A stretch of 64,000 bases of DNA from Microbacterium sp. RU33B (GTDB taxonomy: Bacteria > Actinomycetota > Actinomycetes > Actinomycetales > Microbacteriaceae), in the NCBI RefSeq assembly GCF_900155915.1, contig NZ_FTPO01000003.1:460867-524866 (forward strand), in the 5' to 3' direction. Below, piece after piece: positions 45,470-54,997 of this stretch. The notes under the pieces were generated by a model. It made no database searches and was not told where the DNA came from. It saw only the letters and a program-made list of their open reading frames with translations. How positions within the stretch are numbered: the stretch's first letter is position 1; each line of letters begins with the position of its first letter. Both the position numbers and the translations under genes were made by a program.

Positions 45470-46254
45470 TCAGTGCGGGTCGATCACCGGGATCGAGGCC
45501 AGGAGGCGCCGCGTGTAGGCCACCTGCGGCTGGAGCAGCACCATTTCGGTCGGACCCTCCTCCACGATGCGTCCGTCCTTCATGACGACGACCTGATCGC
45601 ACAGGCTCTGCACGACGCCGATGTCGTGCGACACCAGCACGAGGGTGAGGCCGTCGCGCGCACGGAGCTCCGCGAGGAGGGCGAGGATCTGGGCGCGGAC
45701 GGTGACATCCAGCGCCGAGAGCGGCTCGTCGCCGACGAGCAGCCGTGGCCGGTGCACGATCGCCCGCGCGATCGCGATGCGCTGCCGCTGCCCGCCGGAG
45801 AACTCGTGCGGGAAGCGGTCGGCCATGTCGGGTTCGAGGCCCACGTCCTCGAGCACGTCGTGCACGCGTGCGCGCCGATCGCCCGGGATGCCGAGAGCCC
45901 AGAGGGGCTCGGCGACGATCCGTCCGACGCTCATGCGGGGATCGAGGGATGCGTACGGATCCTGGAACACGATGCCGGTCTCGCGCCGCAGCCAGTGCAG
46001 CGATCGGGCGGCGGCGGATGCCTCGACCCGCCGCCCGTCGAACTCGACGGTGCCGGCGGTCGGAGTGTCGAGGGCGAGGAGCAGGCGGACGAGGGTCGAC
46101 TTGCCCGATCCGGACTCGCCGATGATGCCGACGGCCTGACCCTCGTCGACGTCCAGATCGGCATCGTCGAGCGCCGTCGTGAAGCGCGCGGGCTCGAATA
46201 GCTTCGTCTTCGGCTGCGGATACCGCCGGGTGAGCCCGCGTGCGCTGAGGAGCG

Positions 46255-46258
<4 letters not shown>
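45470..46258 (-). CDS. Peptide ABC importer ATP-binding subunit (DppF-like)
   Basis: This 262-residue ATPase has Walker [10 protein letters not shown], signature SGGQRQRI and Walker B LLVGDEP. It stops where the usual oligo_HPY extension begins ([11 protein letters not shown]), so the C-terminal extension of typical DppF proteins is missing. It is last in the five-gene operon and overlaps its neighbour by 4 bp. Confidence 0.88.
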
Positions 46259-47081
<823 letters not shown>

Positions 47082-47085
<4 letters not shown>

Positions 47086-48023
47086 CCGACCACCCCCGGC
47101 ACGTGGCGGATCGCGGCGCGCGGAGGAGCCAGCGGGTCGCGTCCGCGCGAGAGCGTCGGGTCGGTGGCCTCTCGCAGCGCGTCGCCGAGCAGATTGAGGC
47201 CGAGCACGGTGAGCGTGATCGCGAGACCGGGCCACAGCACCGAGAGCGGATACACCGTGATGTACTGCTGCAGCTCGGCGAGCAGGAGACCCCACGAGGG
47301 CTCCGTCACGGGGGCGCCGAATCCGAGGTACGACAGGCCGGCCTCCGCCAGCACGGCCACAGCCATGCCCCAGGACAGCTGCACGATGAACACCGGCGCG
47401 ACGTTCGGCATCAGGTGCCGGACGAGGTTCTGCCACAACGTCAGCCCTGAGGCGCGGCCCGCGAGCACGAAGTCGCTGTGGAGCACACGGCGGAGCTCGG
47501 GCCGCGTGACGCGGGCGATGTTGACGCCGAACCCGATGCCGACCGACCACACCACGACCCAGAGCGACCCGCCCCAGATCGCCGAGATCATCATCGCGAT
47601 GAGGAGCACGGGGAACGCGATCAGGATGTCGACGAAGACGGCGACCGATTCGCGCACCCACCGGGCGGTGAGGGCGCCCAGGGCCGCGAGGGCGATGCCG
47701 ATGACCGTGGCGATCAGGCCCGCGCCCACCGCGACCCACACGGCCGTCCCGGCGCCCGCCATGAGCAGGCTCAGGATGTCGCGGCCCGTGCCGTCGGTGC
47801 CGAGCACGTGCGGCCAGCCCGGCGGGAGCCAGCGCTGCGAGATGTCGGTCTTCTGCGGATCGAACGGCGTCCAGAACTGCGCGACGAGTGCGGTCAGCAG
47901 GATGATCGCCACGATGAGGAGTCCGAAGCGGCCCGTCGAGAGGCGCCAGAGGCGGCCGAGCCACGCCCAGCGCGACGGGCGGCGCCCCCCGCCCGCGGTC
48001 CCTGAGCTCGTCGAAGGCGTCAT
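47082..48023 (-). CDS. Peptide ABC importer permease (DppC-like)
   Basis: This 313-residue permease has six predicted membrane helices, the DppC-type GTDGTGRDILSLLMAGA loop and an EAA-like motif near RASGLTLWQNLVRHLMPN. Its first dozen residues (TPSTSSGTAGGG) come from a REP-like repeat at the start of the frame and are probably dispensable. It overlaps the DppB gene by 4 bp. Confidence 0.88.
48000..48018. repeat. REP-like repeat in the DppC N-terminus
   Basis: CCCTGAGCTCGTCGAAGGC lies 3 bp downstream of the DppC start codon in translation order and encodes PSTSSGT. It is one of the dispersed repeats that have entered coding sequence near protein ends. Confidence 0.65.
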
Positions 48024-48970
48024 GACGCCTCCCGCTGCCGGGGGTCGAGCACACGGTGCGTGAGGTCGACGAGGAATCCGATGATCAGGACGAAGCTCGT
48101 GAGCACGAGCAGCTCGCCCTGCACCTTCGACAGCTCGCGGTTGCCGACGTCGGTCACGAGCATGCGCCCGATGCCCGGCAGACCGAACAGCTGCTCGATG
48201 ACCACCGAGCCGACGATGATGCCCGCCACCTGGAGCCCGAGCACCGTGATGACCGACAAGCCGACGTTGGGCAGGCCGTGGCGGATGAGTGCGGCGTTGC
48301 GGGTGAGGCCCTTCGCCGCGGCCGTGCGCACGTAGTCCTGTCCGACCGCCTGCAGCGTCGCGCTGCGCACGAATCTCAGCAGCATCGCGCCCTCCACGAT
48401 GCCGATCGTGAGGGCGGGGAGCAGGAGCGAGCGCAGCGCGAGACCCGGCTGCGCCCACCCGGAGCGGGGGAAGCCCTGAGCCGGGAGCCATCCGAGCCAC
48501 ACGGCGAAGACGACCACGAGCATCATCCCGGCCCAGACGACGGGGACGGCGGCGAGGAGCTGCGACGTGACGCTGAGCGCGGTGCCCGCCGCGCGTCCGC
48601 GCTTCATGGCCGACAGCACGCCGAAAGGGAGGGCGATCAGGAGGGCGATGAGCAGGGACAGGATGCCGAGGGGCACCGTGACCTGCGCCTTCTCCACCAG
48701 CTCCGTGGCCACCGGGGTGCCGGTCAGCTGGGACGTGCCGAGGTCGCCGCGAAGGACCCCGCCGATCCAGTCGGCGTACTGGACCGGGAGCGGCCGGTCG
48801 AGACCGAGCCGCTCCCGGATCGCCGCGATCTGCTCGGGCGTGGCGTTGGTCCCCCCGATGACCTGGGCGATGTCGCCCGGCAGCACACGGAGGGTGAAGA
48901 AGATCAGCGCGCTGGCGACGAACAGCCCGAGCAGAAGCAGGGCCAGTCTCGTCAGCGCGTACCGGATCAC
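48020..48970 (-). CDS. Peptide ABC importer permease (DppB-like)
   Basis: This 316-residue permease has the DppB N-terminal helix (YALTRLALLLLGLFVASALI), the RLGLDRPLPVQY loop and the EAA-like region around AAAKGLTRNAALIRHGLPN. The start is GTG at 48970 within a GTGA overlap with the solute-binding protein gene. Together with DppC it forms the channel. Confidence 0.88.
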   Translation of the reverse strand: MIRYALTRLALLLLGLFVASALIFFTLRVLPGDIAQVIGGTNATPEQIAAIRERLGLDRPLPVQYADWIGGVLRGDLGTSQLTGTPVATELVEKAQVTVPLGILSLLIALLIALPFGVLSAMKRGRAAGTALSVTSQLLAAVPVVWAGMMLVVVFAVWLGWLPAQGFPRSGWAQPGLALRSLLLPALTIGIVEGAMLLRFVRSATLQAVGQDYVRTAAAKGLTRNAALIRHGLPNVGLSVITVLGLQVAGIIVGSVVIEQLFGLPGIGRMLVTDVGNRELSKVQGELLVLTSFVLIIGFLVDLTHRVLDPRQREAS

Positions 48971-50478
48971 CCGTCGCTCTTGGCGAGCTCGCTGAGGTTG
49001 AGGCGCTCGTTCACGTTGATGGAGGGCACACCCGTGATGTTACTGCCGACGGCCACGACGGAGGCGCCGTTGAACAGCCAGTCGGCGGCGGCATCCTCGG
49101 ACACGATCTTCGCCGCCTGGCGCAGCAGGTCGGCGGCCTCCTCGTCGCTGGTGGCGGCGACGGACTCGGCGTACAGGCGCTGCACCTCGGGGTTGTCGTA
49201 CGTGAAGTAGTACTCCGGGTTCGCCCAGTTCTCGAAGTCGCGCGCCTCGGTGTGCAGCACGTAGCTGAGCTCGTAGTCCTGGGTGCTGTACACCTTGTCG
49301 AGCCAGGCCGAGAACTCGACGGCCTCGACCTGCAGCGTCACACCGATCTCGTTGAGGTCGGAGACGAGGATCGTCGGGATCGTGGTGCCGTAGAACGCAG
49401 GGATCGTGAGCGTCAGCGACAGGTCCTCCTCGCCGGCCTCCGCCAGCAGTGCACGGGCGGCCTCGGGGTCGTAGGGCGCGACGTCGGCGAGGTCCTCGTA
49501 GCCCGGGTCGAGCTCGGGGATCGGGCCGTACTGCGTCGCCCCGGCGCCGAGCGCCTCGATGATGGCGTCGTGATCGATCGCCTGGCGGATCGCCTGGCGC
49601 ACGCGCTGATCGGCGAGGGGACCGCTCTTCTGGTTGAACGCCAGCGTGCCCTTGTCGGTCGAGGCGCCGGTCACGACGGTGAAGTCGCCGTTGGCCTCCA
49701 CCTGCTCGGTGAGGTTCGCGTCGAAGCCCGTCACGGCGTCGAGCTCGCCCGCGAGCGCGGCGTTGAGCGCCGCCTGGTTGTCGGGGATGTAGTCGAAGAC
49801 GACCTCGGCGACCTGGGCCTTGTCGCCCCAGTACGCGTCGTTGCGCAGGAACGTGATGCTGTCGCCCTGCTTCCACGAGTCGAGCGTGTACGGGCCGGTG
49901 CCGTTCGTCTTGGTCTTGTAGTCGACGGCGTCGCCCTCCTTGAAGACGAGGCCCGCACGGCCCGTGAGGTTCCACAGCAGCGTCGAGTCGGGCTCCGCGA
50001 GGGTGAGGGTCACCGTCTGGCCGTCGGCCGTGATCGACTGCACGTTCGCGAGGCGGGCGGAGTCGCGCCACGTCGCCGTGTCCTTGCGGGTCTGGAGCGA
50101 CCAGACGACGTCCTGCGGCGTGAGGGGCTGGCCGTCGTGGAACGTCACGCCCTCGCGCACGGTGAAGTCGTAGGTGAGGCCGTCGGACGACACCGTCCAC
50201 TCGCTCGCGAGCGAGGGCACGATCTCCTGCTCGGGGGTGCGCGAGACGAGGCCCTGGTAGATGTTGTCGACGAGGATCTGGTCGAGCGCAGCGCCCGCCG
50301 TCTCGCGGATGTCGAGGTTGCTCGGCTCGAGCACGAGCCGGATCGCGACCGACGCGTCGGCGTTCGGGGCGCCCGTGTTCGTCTGGGTCGGCTCCGGGCT
50401 TCCGGCGGTGCAGGCGGTGAGCAGGAGCGCGCCGGCGGCAGCGAACGCCGCTGCGGCGAGGGCGGTGCGACGAAGCAT
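48967..50478 (-). CDS. Peptide ABC importer solute-binding lipoprotein (DppA-like)
   Basis: This 503-residue SBP_bac_5 protein is the receptor of the importer. The signal peptide ends in LLTAC with the lipidated cysteine at 23, and the mature protein has the typical YDFTVREGVTFHDGQPLTPQDVVWS segment and the ADQRVRQAIRQAIDHDAI region. It probably binds oligopeptides, but nickel or opines are possible for this family. GAAAGGAA precedes the ATG. First gene of the operon. Confidence 0.9.
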   Translation of the reverse strand: MLRRTALAAAAFAAAGALLLTACTAGSPEPTQTNTGAPNADASVAIRLVLEPSNLDIRETAGAALDQILVDNIYQGLVSRTPEQEIVPSLASEWTVSSDGLTYDFTVREGVTFHDGQPLTPQDVVWSLQTRKDTATWRDSARLANVQSITADGQTVTLTLAEPDSTLLWNLTGRAGLVFKEGDAVDYKTKTNGTGPYTLDSWKQGDSITFLRNDAYWGDKAQVAEVVFDYIPDNQAALNAALAGELDAVTGFDANLTEQVEANGDFTVVTGASTDKGTLAFNQKSGPLADQRVRQAIRQAIDHDAIIEALGAGATQYGPIPELDPGYEDLADVAPYDPEAARALLAEAGEEDLSLTLTIPAFYGTTIPTILVSDLNEIGVTLQVEAVEFSAWLDKVYSTQDYELSYVLHTEARDFENWANPEYYFTYDNPEVQRLYAESVAATSDEEAADLLRQAAKIVSEDAAADWLFNGASVVAVGSNITGVPSINVNERLNLSELAKSDG

Positions 50479-50494
50479 GGGATTCCTTTCGGGA

Positions 50495-50555
50495 GCGTCC
50501 GCGTGCGGTTTCGGGGGTTGCGGACGCTGATTCTCAGGTGCGGTAGACAAGCCTA
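50495..50555 (-). promoter_or_regulatory. Promoter and leader hairpin of the peptide importer operon
   Basis: TAGGCT on the minus strand (50555-50550) is a -10 candidate. The resulting leader of about 65 nt contains a perfect 8-bp hairpin, GCGTCCGC (50495-50502) with GCGGACGC (50520-50527), just before the Shine-Dalgarno. It may be a regulatory leader or simply stabilise the mRNA. Confidence 0.45.
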
Positions 50556-50606
50556 GATAACGACGCGGATGCCGCCGAACCGGGGGCCGTCACCGAGACA
50601 CAAGCG

Positions 50607-51575
50607 TTAATCGACTCCCGCGAGCGTGCGCAGGCGCGCACCGAGCTCGACAGGGACCTCCTCCTGCACGTTGTGACCGGATGTCACGACCTCGACGGAG
50701 GCCGCGGGCAGGCGCTCCGAGAAGGTCGCGGCGTCCTCGTCCGTGACGTAGCCGTGGTCACCGCGGATGAGGAGGAGAGGCGCCGACACACCCGCGAGGT
50801 CGCGCCACCCGCTGTCGGACAGCACGGCCGTGAGCGCATCGGCATCCGGTGCCTGAGCCTTCTCCGGTGCCGAGGCGGCCGCGTTCGCGAGCCGTGCGAA
50901 GTGGTGCTTCCACTCGACCCGGCCGTCGTTGCGCACCCGGGAGTTGTGGAACACGCCGCGCTCGGCCGCGGCACGCGAGCCGCCCAGGCCGAACGCGAGC
51001 GCGCGGTCGACGAGCTCGTCGCGGGAGGCCCAGTCGGTGGGGCCCGAGAAGAACTCGCGCAGCTGCGCCGGCCCGCCCTGGGGGGAGATCCCCGGTGTGA
51101 TGTCGACGACCACCAGTTCGCGGACGAGGTCGGGCGCGGCCGCCGCGACCGCTGCGGCGGTGAGCCCGCCGAGGGACTGGCCGACGAGCAGTTGCGGGCG
51201 GTCGGTCCACGCGGCGATGCCCGCGACGACGTCGGGTGCGAGGACGGATGCCACGTACGCCGCATCCGCCCGCCACGACGAGTCGCCGTGGCCGGGCAGG
51301 TCGATCGCGAGCGCGGGGAGGCCGAGCGCGAGGATCGTGGAGTCCCACGTGTGGGCGTTGAGGCCCGCGCCGTGCAGGAACGTGACGACCGGCGCCGCGC
51401 TCCCCGAGCCGCCCTCGGCCCCTGAGCCTGTCGAAGGGGCGTATCGCAGCGCCGAGAGCGTGCGGCCGTCGGGCAGGGTGATCGAGACGCGCTCGCCGCG
51501 GGGGATCGGGCCGTCGATGCCCCAATCGGCCGCCTGCGCGGGAAGGAAGGAGAACTCGTCGCTGGGTTCGCTCAC
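50607..51575 (-). CDS. Alpha/beta hydrolase
   Basis: This 322-residue alpha/beta hydrolase has the nucleophile motif GQSLGG, an Asp in LLIRGDHGYV and a His in TSGHNVQEEVP. Residues about 47-59 (PSTGSGAEGGSGS) are encoded by an inserted REP-like repeat and lie before the first core strand. The GTG start at 51575 is 6 nt after CAGAAT, suggesting leaderless initiation. The substrate is unknown. Confidence 0.85.
   Translation of the reverse strand: MSEPSDEFSFLPAQAADWGIDGPIPRGERVSITLPDGRTLSALRYAPSTGSGAEGGSGSAAPVVTFLHGAGLNAHTWDSTILALGLPALAIDLPGHGDSSWRADAAYVASVLAPDVVAGIAAWTDRPQLLVGQSLGGLTAAAVAAAAPDLVRELVVVDITPGISPQGGPAQLREFFSGPTDWASRDELVDRALAFGLGGSRAAAERGVFHNSRVRNDGRVEWKHHFARLANAAASAPEKAQAPDADALTAVLSDSGWRDLAGVSAPLLLIRGDHGYVTDEDAATFSERLPAASVEVVTSGHNVQEEVPVELGARLRTLAGVD
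51419..51439. repeat. REP-like repeat inside the hydrolase gene
   Basis: The 21-bp near-palindrome ending CCTGTCGAAGGGG is in frame within the hydrolase coding region and adds a Gly/Ser-rich stretch between the N-terminal strand and the catalytic core. It matches the copies at 5760, 39351 and 48000. Confidence 0.7.
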
Positions 51576-51642
51576 TCCGCCATTCTGCCGTGTCCGCCCG
51601 GGCACCGGGCCCGGGGGTCGAGACGCTCGGTAATGTGGGGCC

Positions 51643-52119
51643 ATGAGCGAACGTCGCGTGCACCTGTCACGGTCGGCCCCCGAGGCGTACAAGACCCTCG
51701 AGGCCTTCTCGCGGACGGTTGCCGGTGTCGCCGACGCGGCGGGCATCGACGCCCGGCTGCGCGAGCTCGTGCAGCTGCACACGTCGCAGCTCAACGGATG
51801 CGCGTTCTGCGTCCGGGTCCACGTCGACCGGGGCCTCGCCGCCGGACTCGACGCGGACGTCATCGCGCAGATCGCGACGTGGCGCGAGTCCGGCGTCTTC
51901 TCCGAGCGGGAGCGCGCGGCTCTCGAACTCGCTGAGGCCTTCACGTTCATCCATGAGGACGGAGTGCCCGACGAGGTCTACGACCATGTCGGCGGCATCC
52001 TGAGCGAAGAGGAGTACGTCGCGCTCAGCTGGATCCTCGTCGCGATCAACGCGTTCAACCGCGTCGCCATCGCGGGCCGGTATCCCGTCCCCCCTCGGGC
52101 GGCGGCCGCTCCGGCATGA
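51643..52119 (+). CDS. AhpD/carboxymuconolactone-decarboxylase-fold protein
   Basis: This 158-residue protein has the AhpD core with the redox pair C53 and C56 in NGCAFC and H60, the proton relay position. Such proteins reduce peroxidase partners or act as alkylhydroperoxidases. TAATGT is 6 nt before the ATG. The stop overlaps the phosphatase start as ATGA, so the two are translated together. Confidence 0.88.
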   Translation: MSERRVHLSRSAPEAYKTLEAFSRTVAGVADAAGIDARLRELVQLHTSQLNGCAFCVRVHVDRGLAAGLDADVIAQIATWRESGVFSERERAALELAEAFTFIHEDGVPDEVYDHVGGILSEEEYVALSWILVAINAFNRVAIAGRYPVPPRAAAAPA

Positions 52120-52838
52120 CGTCGCCGCTCGTCCCCGGGGCGCTCAACTTCCGCGACGTCGGGGGTCTTCGCGCAGGCGACGGCGCGACCCGCTCCGGCA
52201 TCCTGTACCGCTCCGGGCAGCTCGCCCGCCTCGACGACAGCGGGCGCGGGGCGCTCGCGGCCCTCGGGCTCCGGCGCGTCATCGACCTGCGCGACGACGA
52301 CGAGGTGGCGTACGAGCCGAGCAGGCTCGACGGACTCGGCATCCCGGTGCAGCGCGTGCCTCTGTTCCTCGGCTCGGTCGCGTCGTTCTTCGCCGACGAC
52401 CTGACCCTCGCCGAGCTCTACCGTCGGATCGTGGACGACTCCGCGCCCGGTGTCGTCGAGGTGGTGCGCGGGGTGGTGCACGATCAGCCCGTCCTCGTGC
52501 ACTGCACGGTCGGCAAAGACCGCACCGGGGTCACGGTGGCGATCGCCCTGGCCGCCGCGGGCGTGGACGAGGAGGCCGTGATCGCCGACTACGCCCGCAC
52601 GGAGACGCTCCTTCCCGAGCGACGCAATCGGGCTGTGCTGCAGTGGGTGCGCGCGCAGCATCCCGAGGCCCGCAACCTGGAGGAGCTCACGACGCGCTCG
52701 CCGGCGCCCGTCATGCGCGATCTCCTCGCGGATCTCACGGCGAGGTACGGCTCGCCCTCGGCCTACCTGGAGGCGAACGGTCTGCGCGCCGATGAGCTCG
52801 CCGAGCTGCGTCGGGTACTGGTGGACTCTCCACGCTGA
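52116..52838 (+). CDS. Tyrosine/phosphoinositide phosphatase (PtpB-like)
   Basis: This 240-residue phosphatase has the P-loop HCTVGKDRTG with C130 and R136, and the FRDVGG and YRSGQL segments of the Y_phosphatase3 (PtpB/LipA) family. The lysine in CxxGKDR is typical of enzymes that also take phosphoinositides. It lies in an operon with the AhpD-like gene. No secretion signal is seen. Confidence 0.88.
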   Translation: MTSPLVPGALNFRDVGGLRAGDGATRSGILYRSGQLARLDDSGRGALAALGLRRVIDLRDDDEVAYEPSRLDGLGIPVQRVPLFLGSVASFFADDLTLAELYRRIVDDSAPGVVEVVRGVVHDQPVLVHCTVGKDRTGVTVAIALAAAGVDEEAVIADYARTETLLPERRNRAVLQWVRAQHPEARNLEELTTRSPAPVMRDLLADLTARYGSPSAYLEANGLRADELAELRRVLVDSPR

Positions 52839-52841
52839 TAC

Positions 52842-52874
52842 TCAGGTAAGGCTGGCCTATCTCAGGCGTATAGT
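52842..52874 (+). promoter_or_regulatory. DtxR/IdeR iron box over the SIP gene promoter
   Basis: TCAGGTAAGGCTGGCCTAT (52842-52860) matches 13 of 19 positions of the DtxR consensus TTAGGTTAGCCTAACCTAA. TATAGT (52869-52874) is a strong -10 box 8 bp downstream, so iron-loaded DtxR would cover the -35 and repress. Confidence 0.72.
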
Positions 52875-52883
52875 GGAGGTGTC

Positions 52884-53351
52884 ATGATCACCACCGCCGA
52901 GCACAACGCCTCCGTCTGCCGCACGTCGCGTCACACGCGCGTGCAGCACCTCATCACGGCCGACGAGCACGCGCTCGCCGAGCTCGAGGCTCTCCTGGCG
53001 ACCCTGCCGATCTGCTCGACGGGTCGCGTGTTCATCGAGGTTCCGGATGCCTCGTGGCAGGCCTCCCTCTCGGTGCCGGCGCGGATGACGCTGACGTGGC
53101 TCGACCGATCGGTCCGCAGCGGAGCACCCGGATCCGGGCGCGGCTGCGTGGCCGGTGAGGCGCTCTCGCGCGCCGTCACCGCGTGGGCCGACGAGATGCT
53201 GTGCACCGACGGCGACGACGCGACGCGCGTGCACCTGCTCGGCGGATACCTCGGCACGGCCGACATCGTCGACCACCTGACCGCGCGTCTCGGCATCGCG
53301 GCCGCCGCGATCCACACTCCCGAGCGTTTCGGTCTCGCGACCGCACGCTGA
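52884..53351 (+). CDS. SIP-domain (siderophore-interacting-like) protein
   Basis: This 155-residue protein corresponds to the C-terminal NAD(P)-binding half of siderophore-interacting ferric reductases (LITADEHALAELEALLATLP, then FIEVPDASW and LTWLDRS). The FAD-binding half is absent, so it may work with a separate flavoprotein or have a different role. The iron box upstream predicts induction under iron starvation. GGAGGT lies close to the ATG. Confidence 0.8.
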   Translation: MITTAEHNASVCRTSRHTRVQHLITADEHALAELEALLATLPICSTGRVFIEVPDASWQASLSVPARMTLTWLDRSVRSGAPGSGRGCVAGEALSRAVTAWADEMLCTDGDDATRVHLLGGYLGTADIVDHLTARLGIAAAAIHTPERFGLATAR

Positions 53352-53428
53352 CCCGCGCCGCCGCTCGCCGGTGGGCCGTCCGCCTGCCTGCGGCCCGCGA
53401 ATGGCTGTCCCCCTGCTTCTCGACTGAT

Positions 53429-53537
53429 CGAGAAACCTCGAACCGCCTGAGAAACCCCGCGACGCGGGCTTCCTCAGGCGAACGCGGGTTTCTGCCGGGG
53501 TTTTGCGCGGGACGGGGGTGGGAGGTGGGGTTTCTCG
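53429..53537. repeat. Structured intergenic GAGAAACC repeat cluster
   Basis: CGAGAAACC (53429-53437) and GGTTTCTCG (53529-53537) form an outer inverted repeat. Inside are a direct GAGAAACC (53449-53456), an inverted GGTTTCT (53487-53493), and CGCCTGAG/CTCAGGCG arms (53444-53451 with 53473-53480) around a CCCGC/GCGGG stem. It lies between the convergent SIP and metallopeptidase-like genes and could terminate both. No other feature is seen in 53352-53590. Confidence 0.6.
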
Positions 53538-53590
53538 CGCAAACGAAGGTTCCTCCGAGGTGCGCGGGGGCGGGGACCGAGGGATGCCGG

Positions 53591-54049
53591 TCAGCGCGTG
53601 CCGCGCGGCACGTAGTTGCCGTCTTCGAGGCCGGCCTCGATCTCGAAGCGGTTGCGCAGCGGATCGCGTCCGGCGACCGCGTACAGCAGCGGCATCAGGA
53701 ATCCGTAGCGCCGCCACTGTCGTGCGTGCACGGCCTCGTGGCGCAGCACCCGGTCGGTGACCGTCGTGTCGCCCGTCAGGTAGCAGCCGCCGACGCACAC
53801 GCCCCCGCGGCCGAAGGCCCACTCCGGCATCCCGCGGAACACCCACAGCCCTTCGCGCTTCTCGATGCGCCCCGTGCTCAGCAGCGCCCCCCACGTCCAC
53901 CCGACCGCGCTGCCGTACCAGTAGCCGACACGGCTGACGGGGCTGTCGAGGAGGAACCCCGGGAGGAAGCGGTCGATGCGCCGCCCCCGCACGACCGCAC
54001 GCTCCGCCGCGGCGCGCCAGCCGGTGGGCGGGGTGGGGATCGGGCTCAC
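53591..54049 (-). CDS. Small HExxH protein, putative metallopeptidase-like
   Basis: This 152-residue protein contains H104-E105-x-x-H108 in RHEAVHARQWRRYG, with E136 or E138 in RFEIEAG as a possible third ligand, the layout of a zincin. A hydrophobic patch lies between. Proteolysis has not been shown for this group and a structural zinc site is possible. The GTG start at 54049 overlaps the arginase-fold gene as GTGA. Confidence 0.65.
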   Translation of the reverse strand: MSPIPTPPTGWRAAAERAVVRGRRIDRFLPGFLLDSPVSRVGYWYGSAVGWTWGALLSTGRIEKREGLWVFRGMPEWAFGRGGVCVGGCYLTGDTTVTDRVLRHEAVHARQWRRYGFLMPLLYAVAGRDPLRNRFEIEAGLEDGNYVPRGTR

Positions 54050-54867
54050 GCGAGTGCTCCGACGACGCGGAGGATCGCGCCGAGATCGTCGTCGGCCACC
54101 GACGGAGACGCGGGGGAGTAGCCCGCGATGCTCGCCCCCGCGAGGGGGAACGCGCCCCGGAGACGGGTGATCGCGGCCGTCAGGTCGGCGACGGAGACGC
54201 CGAAGGGCTCGGGATGCGCGTTGCCGGCGATCGCCGATGGATCGAGCGCATCGAGGTCGACGTGCACGTAGACCGCATCGGCGCCGGTGGCACGCACGGC
54301 GGCGACGAGCGCCTCGGGGTCGGACAGCCCGTCGGGTGACACGATCGGGATGCCGTGCTCGGCGACGAACTCCTCTTCGGAGGGATCGAACGAGCGGGCC
54401 GCGGCCAGCACGACGCGCGACGGCCGGACGGCATCGGGAGACAGCGCGAGACCGTCTGGCCCGTCGCCGACGATCGCCCGGAGCACCATGCCCGCGAACG
54501 CGCCCGACGGCGTCGACTCGGCGGAGTTCAGGTCGGGGTGGGCGTCGATCCACACGACGGCGAGCCCGGGATGGCGCTGCAGCGCAGCCGCGACGGGCGC
54601 GACAGCGACGCCGCAATCGCCGCCCACGACGAGCACGGGCTCGCTGTGGCCCGCGACCGCGTCGTCGACGAGTGCGCGGATGCGCCGCAGCGCACTGAAG
54701 CGATGCACCCCGGTGCCGAGCGACTCGCCGGCCTCCATGGGGACGTCGAGCACGGTGGTGGCTGCGCGCGGCAGATCGCCCGCGATGGCCTGCGCCCCGT
54801 CGATGAGCTGCATCGCCCGTGACGAAGGGGATCCCTGCCATTGGGGCACCACGATGAACCGGGTCAT
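54046..54867 (-). CDS. Arginase/agmatinase-fold (ureohydrolase) protein with altered metal site
   Basis: This 273-residue ureohydrolase-fold protein keeps the metal motifs DAHPDLN (108-114) and HVDLDALDPS, but the first motif reads GGDC (82-85) where arginases have GGDH. That replaces a manganese-ligand histidine with cysteine. It may be a divergent amidinohydrolase or have lost activity. GGGAGGA precedes the ATG at 54867. It is followed by a small HExxH gene in the same operon. Confidence 0.82.
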   Translation of the reverse strand: MTRFIVVPQWQGSPSSRAMQLIDGAQAIAGDLPRAATTVLDVPMEAGESLGTGVHRFSALRRIRALVDDAVAGHSEPVLVVGGDCGVAVAPVAAALQRHPGLAVVWIDAHPDLNSAESTPSGAFAGMVLRAIVGDGPDGLALSPDAVRPSRVVLAAARSFDPSEEEFVAEHGIPIVSPDGLSDPEALVAAVRATGADAVYVHVDLDALDPSAIAGNAHPEPFGVSVADLTAAITRLRGAFPLAGASIAGYSPASPSVADDDLGAILRVVGALA

Positions 54868-54950
54868 GTCCACATCCTCCCGCACGGGGCGCGGCCGCGG
54901 CATCCGGTTCGCCCCGTGCGAAATCCGCTCTGCGTGAACAGGAGGACGAC

Positions 54951-54985
54951 GACGGCGCCGGACCCCCGAGGGGTCCGGCGCCGTC
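54951..54985 (-). terminator. Terminator of the pspA operon
   Basis: A perfect 16-bp GC-rich stem (54951-54966 with 54970-54985) and a 3-nt loop sit 12 bp past the pspA stop on the minus strand. It separates the pspA operon from the arginase-fold gene. Confidence 0.85.
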
Positions 54986-54997
54986 GGTGTCGAGGTC

